25,750 bases of DNA from JBMTVN01 sp046047235 (GCA_046047235.1 JBJOII010000053.1:1-25750), one strand, 5' to 3'; numbered from the stretch's first letter, positions 1 through 8,531 are shown. Translations and numbers: made by a program. The notes: a model not told the origin generated them from the sequence alone.

Positions 1-2
1 GG

Positions 3-3000
3 TCTTCCCGCAAGGGGTGGGATGTGCTGCTGGAGGCCTATGTGCGTGAGTTTGGTCCGGAGGATGACGTTTGTTTGCATCTGCGGACTTATCTCTTCAG
101 CACTCCGGACGGGGATCCGGTGGAGGAGATACAGCGTCGGATCGAGTCATTTCTGGCATCGGTTGGATTGGCGGACAAGCCGCGGCCCCGCATTCAGTTG
201 ATCCGGGACCAGGTTCCGGCGAAGCATTTGCCTTCGTTGTATCTGGCGGCGGATGCGCTGGTGGCTCCGAGTCGGGGTGAAGGATGGGGTCGGCCCCAGC
301 ATGAATCGATGCTGATGGGCGTTCCGGTGATTGGTACGGGTTGGAGTGGCAACACTGAGTTCATGACAGCGGACAACTCGTATCTGATCGATTACGAGCT
401 GGTTGAGGCGCGTGGTTTGGAACCTGAGCTGCGTCATTATGAGGGGCATCGGTGGGCGAATCCCTCCGCCAAACACCTGCAGCGGTTGCTTCGCCACGTG
501 TATGTTCATCCGGAGGAGGCGCGGTCGCGGGGCAAGGCTGCACGGGAGGATATGCTCAAGGGCTTCTCCCGGGAGCGAGTTGCAGACCTTGTGGAGCGCC
601 GCCTAAGAGAGATCGAATCTGCCGTGGTCCAGGGGGATATCTCGGTGTTGCGGGATGCGCCACTTGCGGTTGGGGTTGATGAGGCTGGTGCTGCGCCTAT
701 TCGGGTGCGATGGGAGGGGAGTTTTGAAGACAATGGTAGTTTGTCCCAGGTCAACCGTGCCATGTCTCATGCGCTGCGGCAGAGGATGGACATCGAGTGT
801 GAGACGGGTAAAGCAGGTGGGGTCCAGCCGTCTGTCAAAGTTACGGTGCGTCATGCGTGGCCGCCGGACTGGTCGCGGCCTGTGCGGGGCAAGTTGGCGG
901 TGATTCAACCGTGGGAATTTGGCATGCTTCCGCGCCAGTGGGTGGATGCAGCGAAGCAGGTGGATGAGTTCTGGGTGCCTTCCAACGTGGTGAAGGCCTG
1001 TTATGTCAGCAGCGGGATTCCTGAAGGCAAAGTCCATGTTGTGCCCAACGGGGTGGATACCCGGTTGTTCCACCCGGGGGCGGCGCAGTTTCCCTTGGCG
1101 ACGTCCAAGCGGTTCAAGTTCCTGTTTGTTGGCGGGACCATACAGCGCAAAGGGCCGGATCTTTTGCTGGAGGCCTACCTGAAGCGATTTACTGCGGAGG
1201 ACGATGTTTGTCTGGTGATCAAGGATTTTGGGGCGGGTGGTGTTTATCAAGGCAAGACCTTTAGTGAGGCCATCGAAGCCCTGCGGGCCAAGCCGGGTGT
1301 GCCGGAGATTCTTTACATGCCTGAAGAGCTGACTTCGCAGGAGATGGCGGGGCTGTATACGGCGTGTGATTGCCTGGTGCATGCGTATCGAGGTGAGGGT
1401 TTTGGTCTGCCGGTCCTGGAAGCCATGGCCTGTGGTCTTCCGGTGATCGTGACTGCGGGTGGGGCGGCGGATGATTTCACTCCTGAGGATCTGGTATACA
1501 AGGTCGCTGCGGAGAAGCGGTTTATCGGTAGGGAAGTGGATGGGATCGCGCTTTGCGGGGAGGGGTGGTTGCTGGAGCCTTCAGTGAAGGTGTTGGGTGA
1601 ACGGATGAAAGAGGTTTATGCCAGTCCGGCTGCTGCGTTTGAGCGTGGTCGCAAGGCTGCGGAATATGTCCGGGCTGAATGGAAGTGGTCGGACGCTGCG
1701 GTGGTGGCTGCGGAGCGGATAGGCCAGCTGGCCGCTTCAAAGTCCCTGGGTTTGGATTCGGATGATCAGCTGGAGGGGGCCCGTTTGCCGTTGGCGGCAA
1801 GGGTTGGCAGTTTGGCGGAGGCTAGGGGGCAGCTTTCGCAGGGCAAAGTGTCCTCCGCCTGGGCATCAGCTTGCGAGCTGTTGCAACGGCGTCCCTATCA
1901 TCCTGAAGCGTGGTTGATGTTGGGCGGCATGGCGCAGGATGCGGGTGCAGTTTCAGTGGCGAAAAAGTGCGCCAAGGAGGCTGTTTCCCTGGCGCCGGGA
2001 TTGAAGGCGGCGAAGAAGTTCACGCGCAGCATTTCCGGGCGGGAGAAGAAGGCCCCGGAGTGGATGCGGGTGCCGGAGGTTAGCGTCGCGGACAAGCCGC
2101 GGTTGAGCGTTTGTTTAATCACGCGGAACGAGGAGAAGTTTCTGGCGCAGTGTCTTGAGAGTGTGAAGGGTTTGGCGTGGCAGTTGATTGTGGTGGACAC
2201 GGGTTCGACTGATCGGACCCTTGAGATTGCGCAGGAGCACGGGGCTGAAGTGTCGACCTTTGAGTGGTGTGATGATTTTGCGGCGGCGCGCAATGCGGCG
2301 TTGGAACGGGCCCGGGGCGACTGGGTTCTGGTATTGGATGCGGATGAAGAACTGAGTGATGACGGCCGGAGAACGATCCTGGATGAACTGAGGAGTGCCC
2401 GTGCGATGGCGTATCGTCTTCCGATCGTGAACCATGGTGACGAAGCAGCCGGCCGGGCGTTTGTTCCGCGTTTGTTCCGGAATGCTCCAGGGATCCATTT
2501 CACCGGTCGCATTCACGAGCATTGTTTTACGAGTGTGGATGCCCTTTGCCATGCCTGGGGTTTGGAGAACCGGATGGGGAAGAGTCTGCTGGTGCATTAC
2601 GGATACGATCCCGAGGTTGTTGCCGAGCGGGGCAAGGCCGAGCGCAATCTGCGTTTACTGCGGATGGCGGTGGAGGATACGCCGGGAGATCCGAACCTCC
2701 GGATGAATCTCGGGTTGGAGCTTTGTCAGGCGGGGCAGGGTGTTGACGGTTTGCGTGAATACCGCGAAGCAATCCGGCTGACCGAAGCCCTTCCTGCCAA
2801 TTCAGTCATGCCGGAGTTTCGTGAATGTCTCTTGTCGCGTGCCGCCATGGCGTTCGCTTCCGAGGGCGAATATGCGGAGGCCCTTTCGCTGAGAAATTCG
2901 CCATTGTTGAAGCAGGGGAGGCTCAACCCCACGGTGCATTATGCGTTTGGTCTGGCGCTATCGCGGCTGGGTCGGCACGGGAAGGCCGTGGAGGAGCTGC

Positions 3001-3707
3001 GGCTTTGTGTTGAGCGGCGTGGTCAGCCCAGCCTGTTCCCTGCGCTGAAAATTGTGAACACGGCTGCGCCGGATCTGACTCTCGCGCTGGCGTTGGCGCA
3101 GGCGGAGGAATTTGCCGAAGCCGAAAAGGTCCTCCGATCACTGCTCAGCCGTGATGCAGGGAACCGCAAGGCAGCACTCCAACTGGCCAACGTGCTCTGG
3201 AAGCAAGGTCAGGCGGTCCCGGCTCTGGAGCTATTGCATGGTTTAGTCACGCAACAGGCGGATCTCGTTGATGCCTGGGCGCTGGGCGGGCGCATTGCAC
3301 TGAGTCAACCGGACTACCTCGACTTCGCGATGGATTGGACGGGGGAGAGCGTCAAGTATTGCCAGCAGAGCGCAGAGCTTAACCTGCAGCGGGCGGAGGC
3401 GCTCCTGTTGAAGGGTGACGTTGCTTCGGCCCTGCCCGTCTGGAGTTCCATCGCGGAAGAGGGGAACCCCAGCCACCGGGCGGCTCAGATCATCTGTGAG
3501 CTGGCTACCGGTGCGCAGCCTGACCATCATCTCAACGGCCAAACGCCGATCGTCTCGCAGCACTTCCTTCTTTGGTATCGGCGTCTCGTTCAATATCAGG
3601 CGACCGGGCCATTGAATCAGGTGAACGGTCGCCTGGATGTGTTGAAGCAAGTGTTGCCCCCGGCTGGGGAAGTCTTGGAATCGGCGATGGCAGAGGCGGT
3701 CAGCTAG
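3..3707 (+). CDS. Multidomain glycosyltransferase (GT4-GT4-TPR-GT2-TPR), 5' partial
   Basis: The reading frame is open from base 3, and the residues before the first GTG (base 24) read SRKGWD, matching RKGPD in the second GT4 unit, so the gene starts left of the window. Numbering from the GTG: residues 1-200 are the C-terminal half of a GT-B family 4 glycosyltransferase (APSRGEGWGRPQHESM near 81-96). Residues 225-570 are a second, complete GT4 unit (VPNGVDTRLFHP at 340-351, AYRGEGFGLPVLEAMACG at 454-471). Residues 590-670 look TPR-like. Residues 693-870 are a GT2 (GT-A) domain with LITRNEE, VVDTGSTDRT and the metal-binding DADEE at 772-776. TPR-like repeats fill 870-1200. Such fusions probably build or decorate surface polysaccharide or glycoprotein in the cytoplasm; sugar donor and acceptor cannot be read from the sequence. 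The two GT4 units resemble an internal duplication. A hairpin and an insertion sequence follow. Confidence 0.9.
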   Translation, partial: SSRKGWDVLLEAYVREFGPEDDVCLHLRTYLFSTPDGDPVEEIQRRIESFLASVGLADKPRPRIQLIRDQVPAKHLPSLYLAADALVAPSRGEGWGRPQHESMLMGVPVIGTGWSGNTEFMTADNSYLIDYELVEARGLEPELRHYEGHRWANPSAKHLQRLLRHVYVHPEEARSRGKAAREDMLKGFSRERVADLVERRLREIESAVVQGDISVLRDAPLAVGVDEAGAAPIRVRWEGSFEDNGSLSQVNRAMSHALRQRMDIECETGKAGGVQPSVKVTVRHAWPPDWSRPVRGKLAVIQPWEFGMLPRQWVDAAKQVDEFWVPSNVVKACYVSSGIPEGKVHVVPNGVDTRLFHPGAAQFPLATSKRFKFLFVGGTIQRKGPDLLLEAYLKRFTAEDDVCLVIKDFGAGGVYQGKTFSEAIEALRAKPGVPEILYMPEELTSQEMAGLYTACDCLVHAYRGEGFGLPVLEAMACGLPVIVTAGGAADDFTPEDLVYKVAAEKRFIGREVDGIALCGEGWLLEPSVKVLGERMKEVYASPAAAFERGRKAAEYVRAEWKWSDAAVVAAERIGQLAASKSLGLDSDDQLEGARLPLAARVGSLAEARGQLSQGKVSSAWASACELLQRRPYHPEAWLMLGGMAQDAGAVSVAKKCAKEAVSLAPGLKAAKKFTRSISGREKKAPEWMRVPEVSVADKPRLSVCLITRNEEKFLAQCLESVKGLAWQLIVVDTGSTDRTLEIAQEHGAEVSTFEWCDDFAAARNAALERARGDWVLVLDADEELSDDGRRTILDELRSARAMAYRLPIVNHGDEAAGRAFVPRLFRNAPGIHFTGRIHEHCFTSVDALCHAWGLENRMGKSLLVHYGYDPEVVAERGKAERNLRLLRMAVEDTPGDPNLRMNLGLELCQAGQGVDGLREYREAIRLTEALPANSVMPEFRECLLSRAAMAFASEGEYAEALSLRNSPLLKQGRLNPTVHYAFGLALSRLGRHGKAVEELRLCVERRGQPSLFPALKIVNTAAPDLTLALALAQAEEFAEAEKVLRSLLSRDAGNRKAALQLANVLWKQGQAVPALELLHGLVTQQADLVDAWALGGRIALSQPDYLDFAMDWTGESVKYCQQSAELNLQRAEALLLKGDVASALPVWSSIAEEGNPSHRAAQIICELATGAQPDHHLNGQTPIVSQHFLLWYRRLVQYQATGPLNQVNGRLDVLKQVLPPAGEVLESAMAEAVS

Positions 3708-3733
3708 TCCTCAGGCCGAGGCCCTGCTCAAAT

Positions 3734-3761
3734 CTGTAAAGTGCGTCGGCGGACTTTACAG
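3734..3761. other. Perfect 9-bp inverted repeat (hairpin) after the glycosyltransferase gene
   Basis: CTGTAAAGT at 3734-3742 is the exact reverse complement of ACTTTACAG at 3753-3761, with a 10-nt loop. It starts 26 bp after the glycosyltransferase stop codon. No T-tract follows, so it is not a classical intrinsic terminator; it could be a transcript-end stabiliser or a dispersed palindromic repeat. It lies outside the insertion sequence, whose end is 33 bp further on. Confidence 0.6.
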
Positions 3762-3793
3762 CCCTGCAACATGCGTTGGGTCAGCAAGATACT

Positions 3794-3817
3794 GGTTCCT
3801 CGCTATTTTCAGTGGAA
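3794..3817 (+). repeat. Terminal inverted repeat, left end of the ISL3 element
   Basis: These 24 bp are identical to the reverse complement of 5104-5127. The transposase stop codon (TCA on the plus strand, 3818-3820) directly abuts the repeat. Confidence 0.93.
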
Positions 3818-5074
3818 TCAGAACTGGGGCAGGCGGAGTTTGCCGGCGACGAAGTAGGGGATGGCGATCAGATGGGCGGTTGAACGGTAGCCGCGCGCCT
3901 TCCGTTTGGTGGCGCTGAACACGCTGTTGAGCCCTTCCATGAACGCGTTGGTCAGCCCCCATTTCCAGTGCGCCAGGATGCCGGCCAGATGATCCTCGAC
4001 CAACTCGGCCACCTTCACCATGGAGCGCATCAGGTTCCTGGGCTGCCACCGCGCCACCCAACGCACCCACCGACACCATACCCGAAATCGCTGCCGCGCC
4101 TCCATGGCGGTGGCACTGCGATAAATGTCCTGCAACACCAATCGCATCTGGTACGCCTTGGCCGTGCGCAGACTTTTCTGATCGATCTTCGCCAGCCGGG
4201 CTTGTTCCTTCTGCGTCAAGTCCTCCGGGTTCTTGCGCCACAACCACCGGCTCTGGCGCAGTGCTTCCCACACGCCCGTACCACCCAGACGCACTTCGGC
4301 CCGACGCACCTCATCGACGGCCTTGTTCGCGTTGGCAATCACATGAAACTTGTCGAAAACCACCTGGGCATTGCGGCAGGTTTCCCCCACACCCTTGGTG
4401 TAGGCGGCGCTCATGTCCTGGCTCACCTGCGTGATGGCGTGCCGGTGGCCATTGTGCGCTTCCAGTGCCGCCACAAAGCTGTGCCAGACCTGATGATCCT
4501 TGCCCTCGGTGGCAAAGATCACCCGCTTGTGGACCAGATCGGCGAACACGCTGATATACTCCTGGCCCTTGCGCACGCTCATCTCGTCCACCCCCACACA
4601 ACACACCTGGCTGAAGTCCGCCTCCGCATAGGCGGCATCCACCTGCCGAAAGAGCATCCGCCACAGCCGCGTGTCCGTCTCGCCCACCACCTCGGCCACC
4701 TTCCTCATGGGCATCTCGCGCATCAGCAACAGCGCAAAGGCTTCAAACTCCTTGGTGAAGTGCGTGCTCAATCCCTCCCATGGCGGGCGCACCCGGAACA
4801 CATGACCACATTGCCGGCATTTGCCCCGGGGCAACCGGCAGGTGATTTCACACCGATGCTCAAAGACGTTGAGATGCCGCCAGGTCAACGTCTCGGTGTG
4901 GTCGTAACAAAACACAGGCCCCGTGTCCCGGGGACAACAGACCATGTCCCAGAGTCGCGCTGTCTCGCCGATCTCCAAAAAGACCGTTCCACTGTCCCGC
5001 TCAAAACGACTCCCAGTAACTTCCCAGTTCAGGCCCAATCCCAGCAGTTCATGAAACAGTTTCTCCGGTGTCAT
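3818..5074 (-). CDS. ISL3-family DDE transposase
   Basis: The 418-residue protein has the full ISL3 layout. An N-terminal zinc-binding region carries CEITC and CRQC (C75, C79, C86, C89) and is followed by a helix-turn-helix-like stretch around 105-150. The DDE catalytic domain has D163 in GVDEMS, D220 in SQDMS and E380 in MEGLNS, with the family-typical DKFHV at 241-245. Length and motif order are normal and no frameshift is seen, so the enzyme is probably active. It catalyses cut-and-paste transposition of its own element. The ATG at 5074 lies 29 bp inside the right terminal repeat, leaving little room for a native promoter. The opposite strand is also open over much of the gene, which is a high-GC shadow. 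Confidence 0.95.
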   Translation of the reverse strand: MTPEKLFHELLGLGLNWEVTGSRFERDSGTVFLEIGETARLWDMVCCPRDTGPVFCYDHTETLTWRHLNVFEHRCEITCRLPRGKCRQCGHVFRVRPPWEGLSTHFTKEFEAFALLLMREMPMRKVAEVVGETDTRLWRMLFRQVDAAYAEADFSQVCCVGVDEMSVRKGQEYISVFADLVHKRVIFATEGKDHQVWHSFVAALEAHNGHRHAITQVSQDMSAAYTKGVGETCRNAQVVFDKFHVIANANKAVDEVRRAEVRLGGTGVWEALRQSRWLWRKNPEDLTQKEQARLAKIDQKSLRTAKAYQMRLVLQDIYRSATAMEARQRFRVWCRWVRWVARWQPRNLMRSMVKVAELVEDHLAGILAHWKWGLTNAFMEGLNSVFSATKRKARGYRSTAHLIAIPYFVAGKLRLPQF

Positions 5075-5103
5075 CCCTGCAGGCTATCCACACCCCAAAC
5101 CCT

Positions 5104-5127
5104 TTCCACTGAAAATAGCGAGGAACC
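5104..5127 (-). repeat. Terminal inverted repeat, right end of the ISL3 element
   Basis: This 24-bp sequence is the perfect inverted partner of 3794-3817 and lies upstream of the transposase start, defining the right boundary of the element. Confidence 0.93.
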
Positions 5128-5491
5128 CAAAAAGTCTTTCCGGTCAACGTCCGTTCAAGGACTTGCGTGTTGCTGTGTCCGGAGGATTTGTCGAGCGGAT
5201 AAATGTCTCCCGTGGTCCGCAGGTTCAAGCTCCCGAGGAGTGAGCAGTTCGTTTAAACCGGATGTACGCGGGAGGCTTCATCCGCCTGAGTGAGCTGGTA
5301 GAGTCGAATCAGAATTGCAGCGCTGATCAATGCGGGGAGTTCGCGACATTTCGCATGAGCGGAGTAGGTTGGTCTGGTGCCTGAGGGTCGCCCCTTGTAA
5401 AGCCCCGATGTTGCAGCAGACTGGACTGCGTAGTTCGGACATACGGTAGCCCTACTCTCTCTGGGGCTGTCGTCCGGACCGGAGTGTAAGA
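5128..5491. other. Gene-poor stretch between the insertion sequence and gtrA
   Basis: No recognisable protein is encoded in any frame over these 364 bp, and no clear promoter or terminator is visible. It may contain decayed sequence. A 9-mer, ATGTTGCAG near 5408-5416, is the reverse complement of CTGCAACAT just left of the insertion sequence (about 3764-3772), and GTAAAG/CTTTAC words accompany both, hinting at a dispersed repeat on either side of the element. That link is weak. Confidence 0.5.
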
Positions 5492-5941
5492 GTGAAGACT
5501 CGCCTATCCAATACTTCCCGGAGCCCGGAGACGCTGTCGATACGCGCGCGCTATTGCAGGTTCTGTTTAGTCGGGGCTACGGGTGTTTTCGTCGACATGC
5601 TTATACTTGGAGTTCTCTCGTCGTTGGTAACGATGGATGGGAATCTCAGCTTGGCCAAGGGCGTGGCTGCCGAGGCTGCAATCATCAACAACTATATCTG
5701 GAACAACCTGTGGACCTTTCGCGGGCCTACAGAAGGCGGGTGGAGCCGCTGGATTACCGGGCTTTGGAGGTTCAACATGATCTGCCTGGCCGGAGTCTTA
5801 TGGAGTATTCTTCTCATCAATCTTGGTGTTAAGGCGCTCCAGTGGAACCTTTTTCTGGTGAATGCACTGGTGATCCTGCTGGTGAGCATCTGGAACTTCT
5901 GGCTCAGCGACAGGTACGGATGGGGACGGTCGAAGCGGTAG
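5492..5941 (+). CDS. GtrA-like four-helix membrane protein
   Basis: The 149-residue product has the GtrA/DPMS profile: RFCLVGATGVFVDMLILGVL in helix 1 (about residues 22-46), AAEAAIINNYIWNNLWTFR in and after helix 2 (about 58-77), and further hydrophobic helices near 95-116 and 118-139. GtrA proteins are thought to help move lipid-linked sugars (undecaprenyl-phosphate-glucose type) across the inner membrane and are often encoded beside, or fused to, a dolichyl-phosphate-mannose-synthase-like GT2 enzyme. No such partner lies next to it; upstream is the gene-poor stretch and the insertion sequence. The GTG at 5492 is used because an in-frame TAG sits at 5447 and no ATG precedes helix 1. The function fits surface glycan work alongside the large glycosyltransferase, but the link is inferred. 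Confidence 0.85.
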   Translation: MKTRLSNTSRSPETLSIRARYCRFCLVGATGVFVDMLILGVLSSLVTMDGNLSLAKGVAAEAAIINNYIWNNLWTFRGPTEGGWSRWITGLWRFNMICLAGVLWSILLINLGVKALQWNLFLVNALVILLVSIWNFWLSDRYGWGRSKR

Positions 5942-6031
5942 TGGAGTTTGGTCAAGGCGGCGTCGCTTCTGGCCTAAGCCTTCTGTTGCATCACATAGGC
6001 TGGACATCTCAGTTCATTCACCCTACCTAGA

Positions 6032-6090
6032 GATCTTCGTGAACCAAGCGTCCGGAACCCGCACGCAATAGACGAAGATCCAAATGATCT
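6032..6090 (+). promoter_or_regulatory. Possible folded leader over the start of the HEAT-repeat gene
   Basis: GATCTTCGT (6032-6040) pairs perfectly with ACGAAGATC (6072-6080), which ends 3 bp before the ATG at 6084. The last five bases of that second arm (AGATC, 6076-6080) can instead pair with GATCT at 6086-6090, which overlaps the start codon. The two pairings are mutually exclusive, the second one hiding the start. This is only a base-pairing observation; no ligand motif or known riboswitch was recognised. Confidence 0.3.
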
Positions 6091-7454
6091 GGCTGGCCAA
6101 GCAACAGCTGAAATCGAAATCGAGCAAGACACGCCTGCAAGCGGTATCGCGCTTGCGCAAGGGGGGCGCGGACTCGGTGGTGCCTTTGCTGGTCAATGTG
6201 TTACGGACGGATGAGGAGGCGGTGGTGCGGGCGGAGGCGGCCCGGGCGTTGGGGGAGCATCCAGGGCAGGAGAGCCTGGCGGCTTTGGGAGTAGCGTTGA
6301 TGGATCACGCACCGGAGGTGCGTTACGCGAGTGTGGAGGCTTTGCGGGCGCTGGGGGATTCCGGGGCGGTGTCGATGCTGGAGCCGGTTTTGGCCACGCC
6401 GGATCCTGAGTTGCGTGCGCGGGTGGCGCAGACCCTTTATCAGTTGGGATGGCAGGCGCCGGACCAGCAGACTGAGGCGGTTTATCTTGTGGCGAGGGGT
6501 GAACTGGATCGTGCGGCTATCCTAGGCAAGGCGGCGGTGGTGCCGCTGTCTGAGATGCTGAAGAACGCGGCTTACCAGCATCGGGTGGTGGCAGTGAATC
6601 GGTTGGCGGAGATTGGCGACGAGAGTGTGGTTAAGCCTTTGCTGTCGGTGTTGAACGACCGGGAAGCGATCGTGCGAACGGCGGTGGCGGGTGCCTTGGG
6701 TCAGATGAGAGTCAAGGAGGCCGTGCGGCATGTGCTGGGGTTGTTGCGTGATCGCGAGGCGAACGTGCGCGTGGCCGCGGCGGGTGCGCTGGGATTGATT
6801 GAAGATCCGCAGGCGGTGGACAACCTGGTGATTGCCTTGAACGACAAGCACTGGGAGGTCCGGGCCGCTGCGGTGGAAGCTCTGGGGCGGTTGCGGGATG
6901 CGCGGTCGATACCGGCGATGTGCGAGGCGTTGCGCGACAAGGATCGTGAGGTGCGGGAGCAGGCCTGTGAGGCCTTGGGTGTGATGGGGAGGAGCGAGGC
7001 AGCCCCGGCATTGGTTCTGGCCATGCTGGATTCACAGAGAGTGGTGCGGTATGCCGCCGCGCGTTCGTTGCAACGGGTTGATCCTTACTGGGAACGATTG
7101 TCCGGGGTCCAGGCAGCGCTGGAAGAAGTGCGACGGCATGATGAGGATCCCGACTACGGGATTCGGCAGGCTGCTCAGGACATCCTGCGGCGGTGCAGTG
7201 GAGCGCGCGGTGAAAGTCATACCACGGTGACCACGGCCCGGCGCAAGCGGAGCACGGCCAATGAAATTCTCACTGGGTTGCTGGCTGACAAGGATGCTGC
7301 GGTACGGCAGGCGGCGTTGGAGTGTCTGGCCGATCATCCTGAACGGCCCAAGGGCGCGTGGTGGGCTCCGCTGGTGGAGGATGCTGATGAGAGCGTGCGG
7401 GCTTCGGCCAACCGGGTGGCCAGTGGTCTGAAACCTACAGAGGGGGCAATGTGA
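6084..7454 (+). CDS. HEAT-repeat (PBS-lyase-type) scaffold protein
   Basis: The 456-residue protein is nearly all HEAT repeats of about 31 residues, with recurring cores such as DREAIVRTAVAGALGQM, DREANVRVAAAGALGLI and DKHWEVRAAAVEALGRL. They run from residue 17 to about 345, and at least one more repeat follows near 395-450 after a charged linker (RGESHTTVTTARRKR). There is no signal peptide or membrane helix, so a cytoplasmic protein-binding scaffold is likely. Its stop codon overlaps the start of the response-regulator gene (TGATG), which implies translational coupling and a shared job. Similar HEAT proteins occur as bilin lyases, but with no phycobilisome genes here a scaffold or adaptor role in signalling is the better inference. 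The binding partner is unknown. Confidence 0.88.
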   Translation: MIWLAKQQLKSKSSKTRLQAVSRLRKGGADSVVPLLVNVLRTDEEAVVRAEAARALGEHPGQESLAALGVALMDHAPEVRYASVEALRALGDSGAVSMLEPVLATPDPELRARVAQTLYQLGWQAPDQQTEAVYLVARGELDRAAILGKAAVVPLSEMLKNAAYQHRVVAVNRLAEIGDESVVKPLLSVLNDREAIVRTAVAGALGQMRVKEAVRHVLGLLRDREANVRVAAAGALGLIEDPQAVDNLVIALNDKHWEVRAAAVEALGRLRDARSIPAMCEALRDKDREVREQACEALGVMGRSEAAPALVLAMLDSQRVVRYAAARSLQRVDPYWERLSGVQAALEEVRRHDEDPDYGIRQAAQDILRRCSGARGESHTTVTTARRKRSTANEILTGLLADKDAAVRQAALECLADHPERPKGAWWAPLVEDADESVRASANRVASGLKPTEGAM

Positions 7455-8530
7455 TGACTGAAGCTGCCAAGCCCAAGCGGGTGCTGTTCGTGGATGATGA
7501 TCCGTCCTTTCTGGATCTGGTGAGCCGGTTCATGACCTCCCTGAGCGAGGGAGGCTGGCATGTGCTGGTGGCTGAGAGCGTGAGTGAGGCGCTGGGTTAT
7601 CTCAAGGAGGGCGTTGTCGATCTGGTGGCGATTGATGTCCAGATGCCCGTCGTGGATGGACTGCAGTTTCTGGGGTTGTTGAACCGTAGGTATCCGGATC
7701 TGACGAAGGTAGTGCTGACCGGTTTTACGACAGAGGCGTATCGGGCGGCGTGCCTGAGCAATGGCGCTGAGCTGTTTTTGCAGAAGCCGATGACCATGCA
7801 GGAGCACAAGGGGCTGTATGACGCATTGCAGCAGGTGATGGCGTTGCGGTCTGAGGATGGATTTCGCGGGGTGCTGCGCCGGGTGGGGTTGCCGGATGTC
7901 ATTCAGATGGAGTGTTTGAGTGCGAGTTCTGCGGTGCTGGAGGTGACGACGGCGGGCGGGGTGGGTCAGATTTATTTGGCAGAGGGTGCGATTGTGCATG
8001 CGCGGATCGGGGATCGCGCGGGGGAGGAGGCGTTTCATTTTTTGCTGGGGCTGCGTGGCGGGGAGTTTCGGGTGGAGAGTTTTCGTGAGCCGGAGCAGCG
8101 GACGATTGATGCCCCTTGGGAGTTTCTGCTCATGGAGGCTGCGCGCAAACGGGATGAGGGTGCCATGCCTGAGGGGGAGGCGATCACCGAGGAAGATGCA
8201 AGGTTGATGCCCGGGATGGCTGACGTGGAGCAGCCGTTTGGTGACGTGGCTGCTGCCACCGTGGAGCAGGCGGAGGGGCTGCTACGACGCATTGAAGAAG
8301 TGCTGGTGTGCAGCAGTGAGGGGGAGGTTCTGCGGGGCTGGAAGGTGCAGAGTCCGGAGCGCTGGGTGAATTTTGTGGAGTTCCTTTCCCAGAAGGCTCG
8401 GTCCATTGGACGCGGGTTGCCCTTGGGGGCGCTGGAACGTTTTGAGGCTGCGGGCGAGGATGAGCGTCTGCTGGCGTTGCTGAGGGAGGATCATGCCGTG
8501 CTGATCCGTTGCCGGGAGGAGGCGGGTTGA
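7454..8530 (+). CDS. Response regulator: receiver + PATAN (DUF4388) + Roadblock/LC7-like domain
   Basis: The ATG at 7454 is preferred over a GTG at 7451 because AGGGGG at 7441-7446 sits 7 nt upstream. The 358-residue protein begins with a CheY-like receiver (residues 8-128): acidic pocket D14-D16, phosphoacceptor D61 in AIDVQMP, T89 in VLTG and K111 in LQKPM, so phosphorylation by a histidine kinase is expected. Residues 136-230 fit the PATAN/DUF4388 domain (GFRGVLRRVGLPDVIQMECL, then IYLAEGAIVHARIGDRAGEEAF). Residues 272-356 resemble a Roadblock/LC7 fold (VLVCSSEGEVL, ending in DHAVLIR); this last assignment is from pattern only. There is no DNA-binding domain, so output is probably by protein contact. 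It overlaps the HEAT gene and is 1 bp from the next gene. No kinase is encoded nearby. Confidence 0.88.
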   Translation: MTEAAKPKRVLFVDDDPSFLDLVSRFMTSLSEGGWHVLVAESVSEALGYLKEGVVDLVAIDVQMPVVDGLQFLGLLNRRYPDLTKVVLTGFTTEAYRAACLSNGAELFLQKPMTMQEHKGLYDALQQVMALRSEDGFRGVLRRVGLPDVIQMECLSASSAVLEVTTAGGVGQIYLAEGAIVHARIGDRAGEEAFHFLLGLRGGEFRVESFREPEQRTIDAPWEFLLMEAARKRDEGAMPEGEAITEEDARLMPGMADVEQPFGDVAAATVEQAEGLLRRIEEVLVCSSEGEVLRGWKVQSPERWVNFVEFLSQKARSIGRGLPLGALERFEAAGEDERLLALLREDHAVLIRCREEAG

Positions 8531-8531
8531 G

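Larger units (their letters stand above)
3794..5127 (-). mobile_element. ISL3-family insertion sequence, 1334 bp, apparently intact
   Basis: A single full-length ISL3-type transposase gene lies between perfect 24-bp terminal inverted repeats, which begin GGTTCCTCGC when read inward. Size and single-gene structure match the ISL3 family. Members of this family usually make 8-bp target duplications, but the 8 bp outside the left end (AAGATACT) and the right end (CAAAAAGT) do not match. The element therefore either lost its duplication through recombination or mutation, or inserted without one. It lies between the glycosyltransferase and gtrA genes and does not visibly split a gene. Confidence 0.93.

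Noticed and set aside
3968..5293. A 441-residue open frame on the plus strand opposite the transposase
   Set aside because: It is antisense to a clear DDE transposase, is rich in His, Pro and Leu as expected of a high-GC shadow, and shows no domain.
5215..5315. tRNA-like words: a T-arm-like GGTTCAAG and a D-arm-like GCTGGTAGAG
   Set aside because: They occur in the wrong order (T-arm word before D-arm word) and no acceptor stem or anticodon arm can be drawn.
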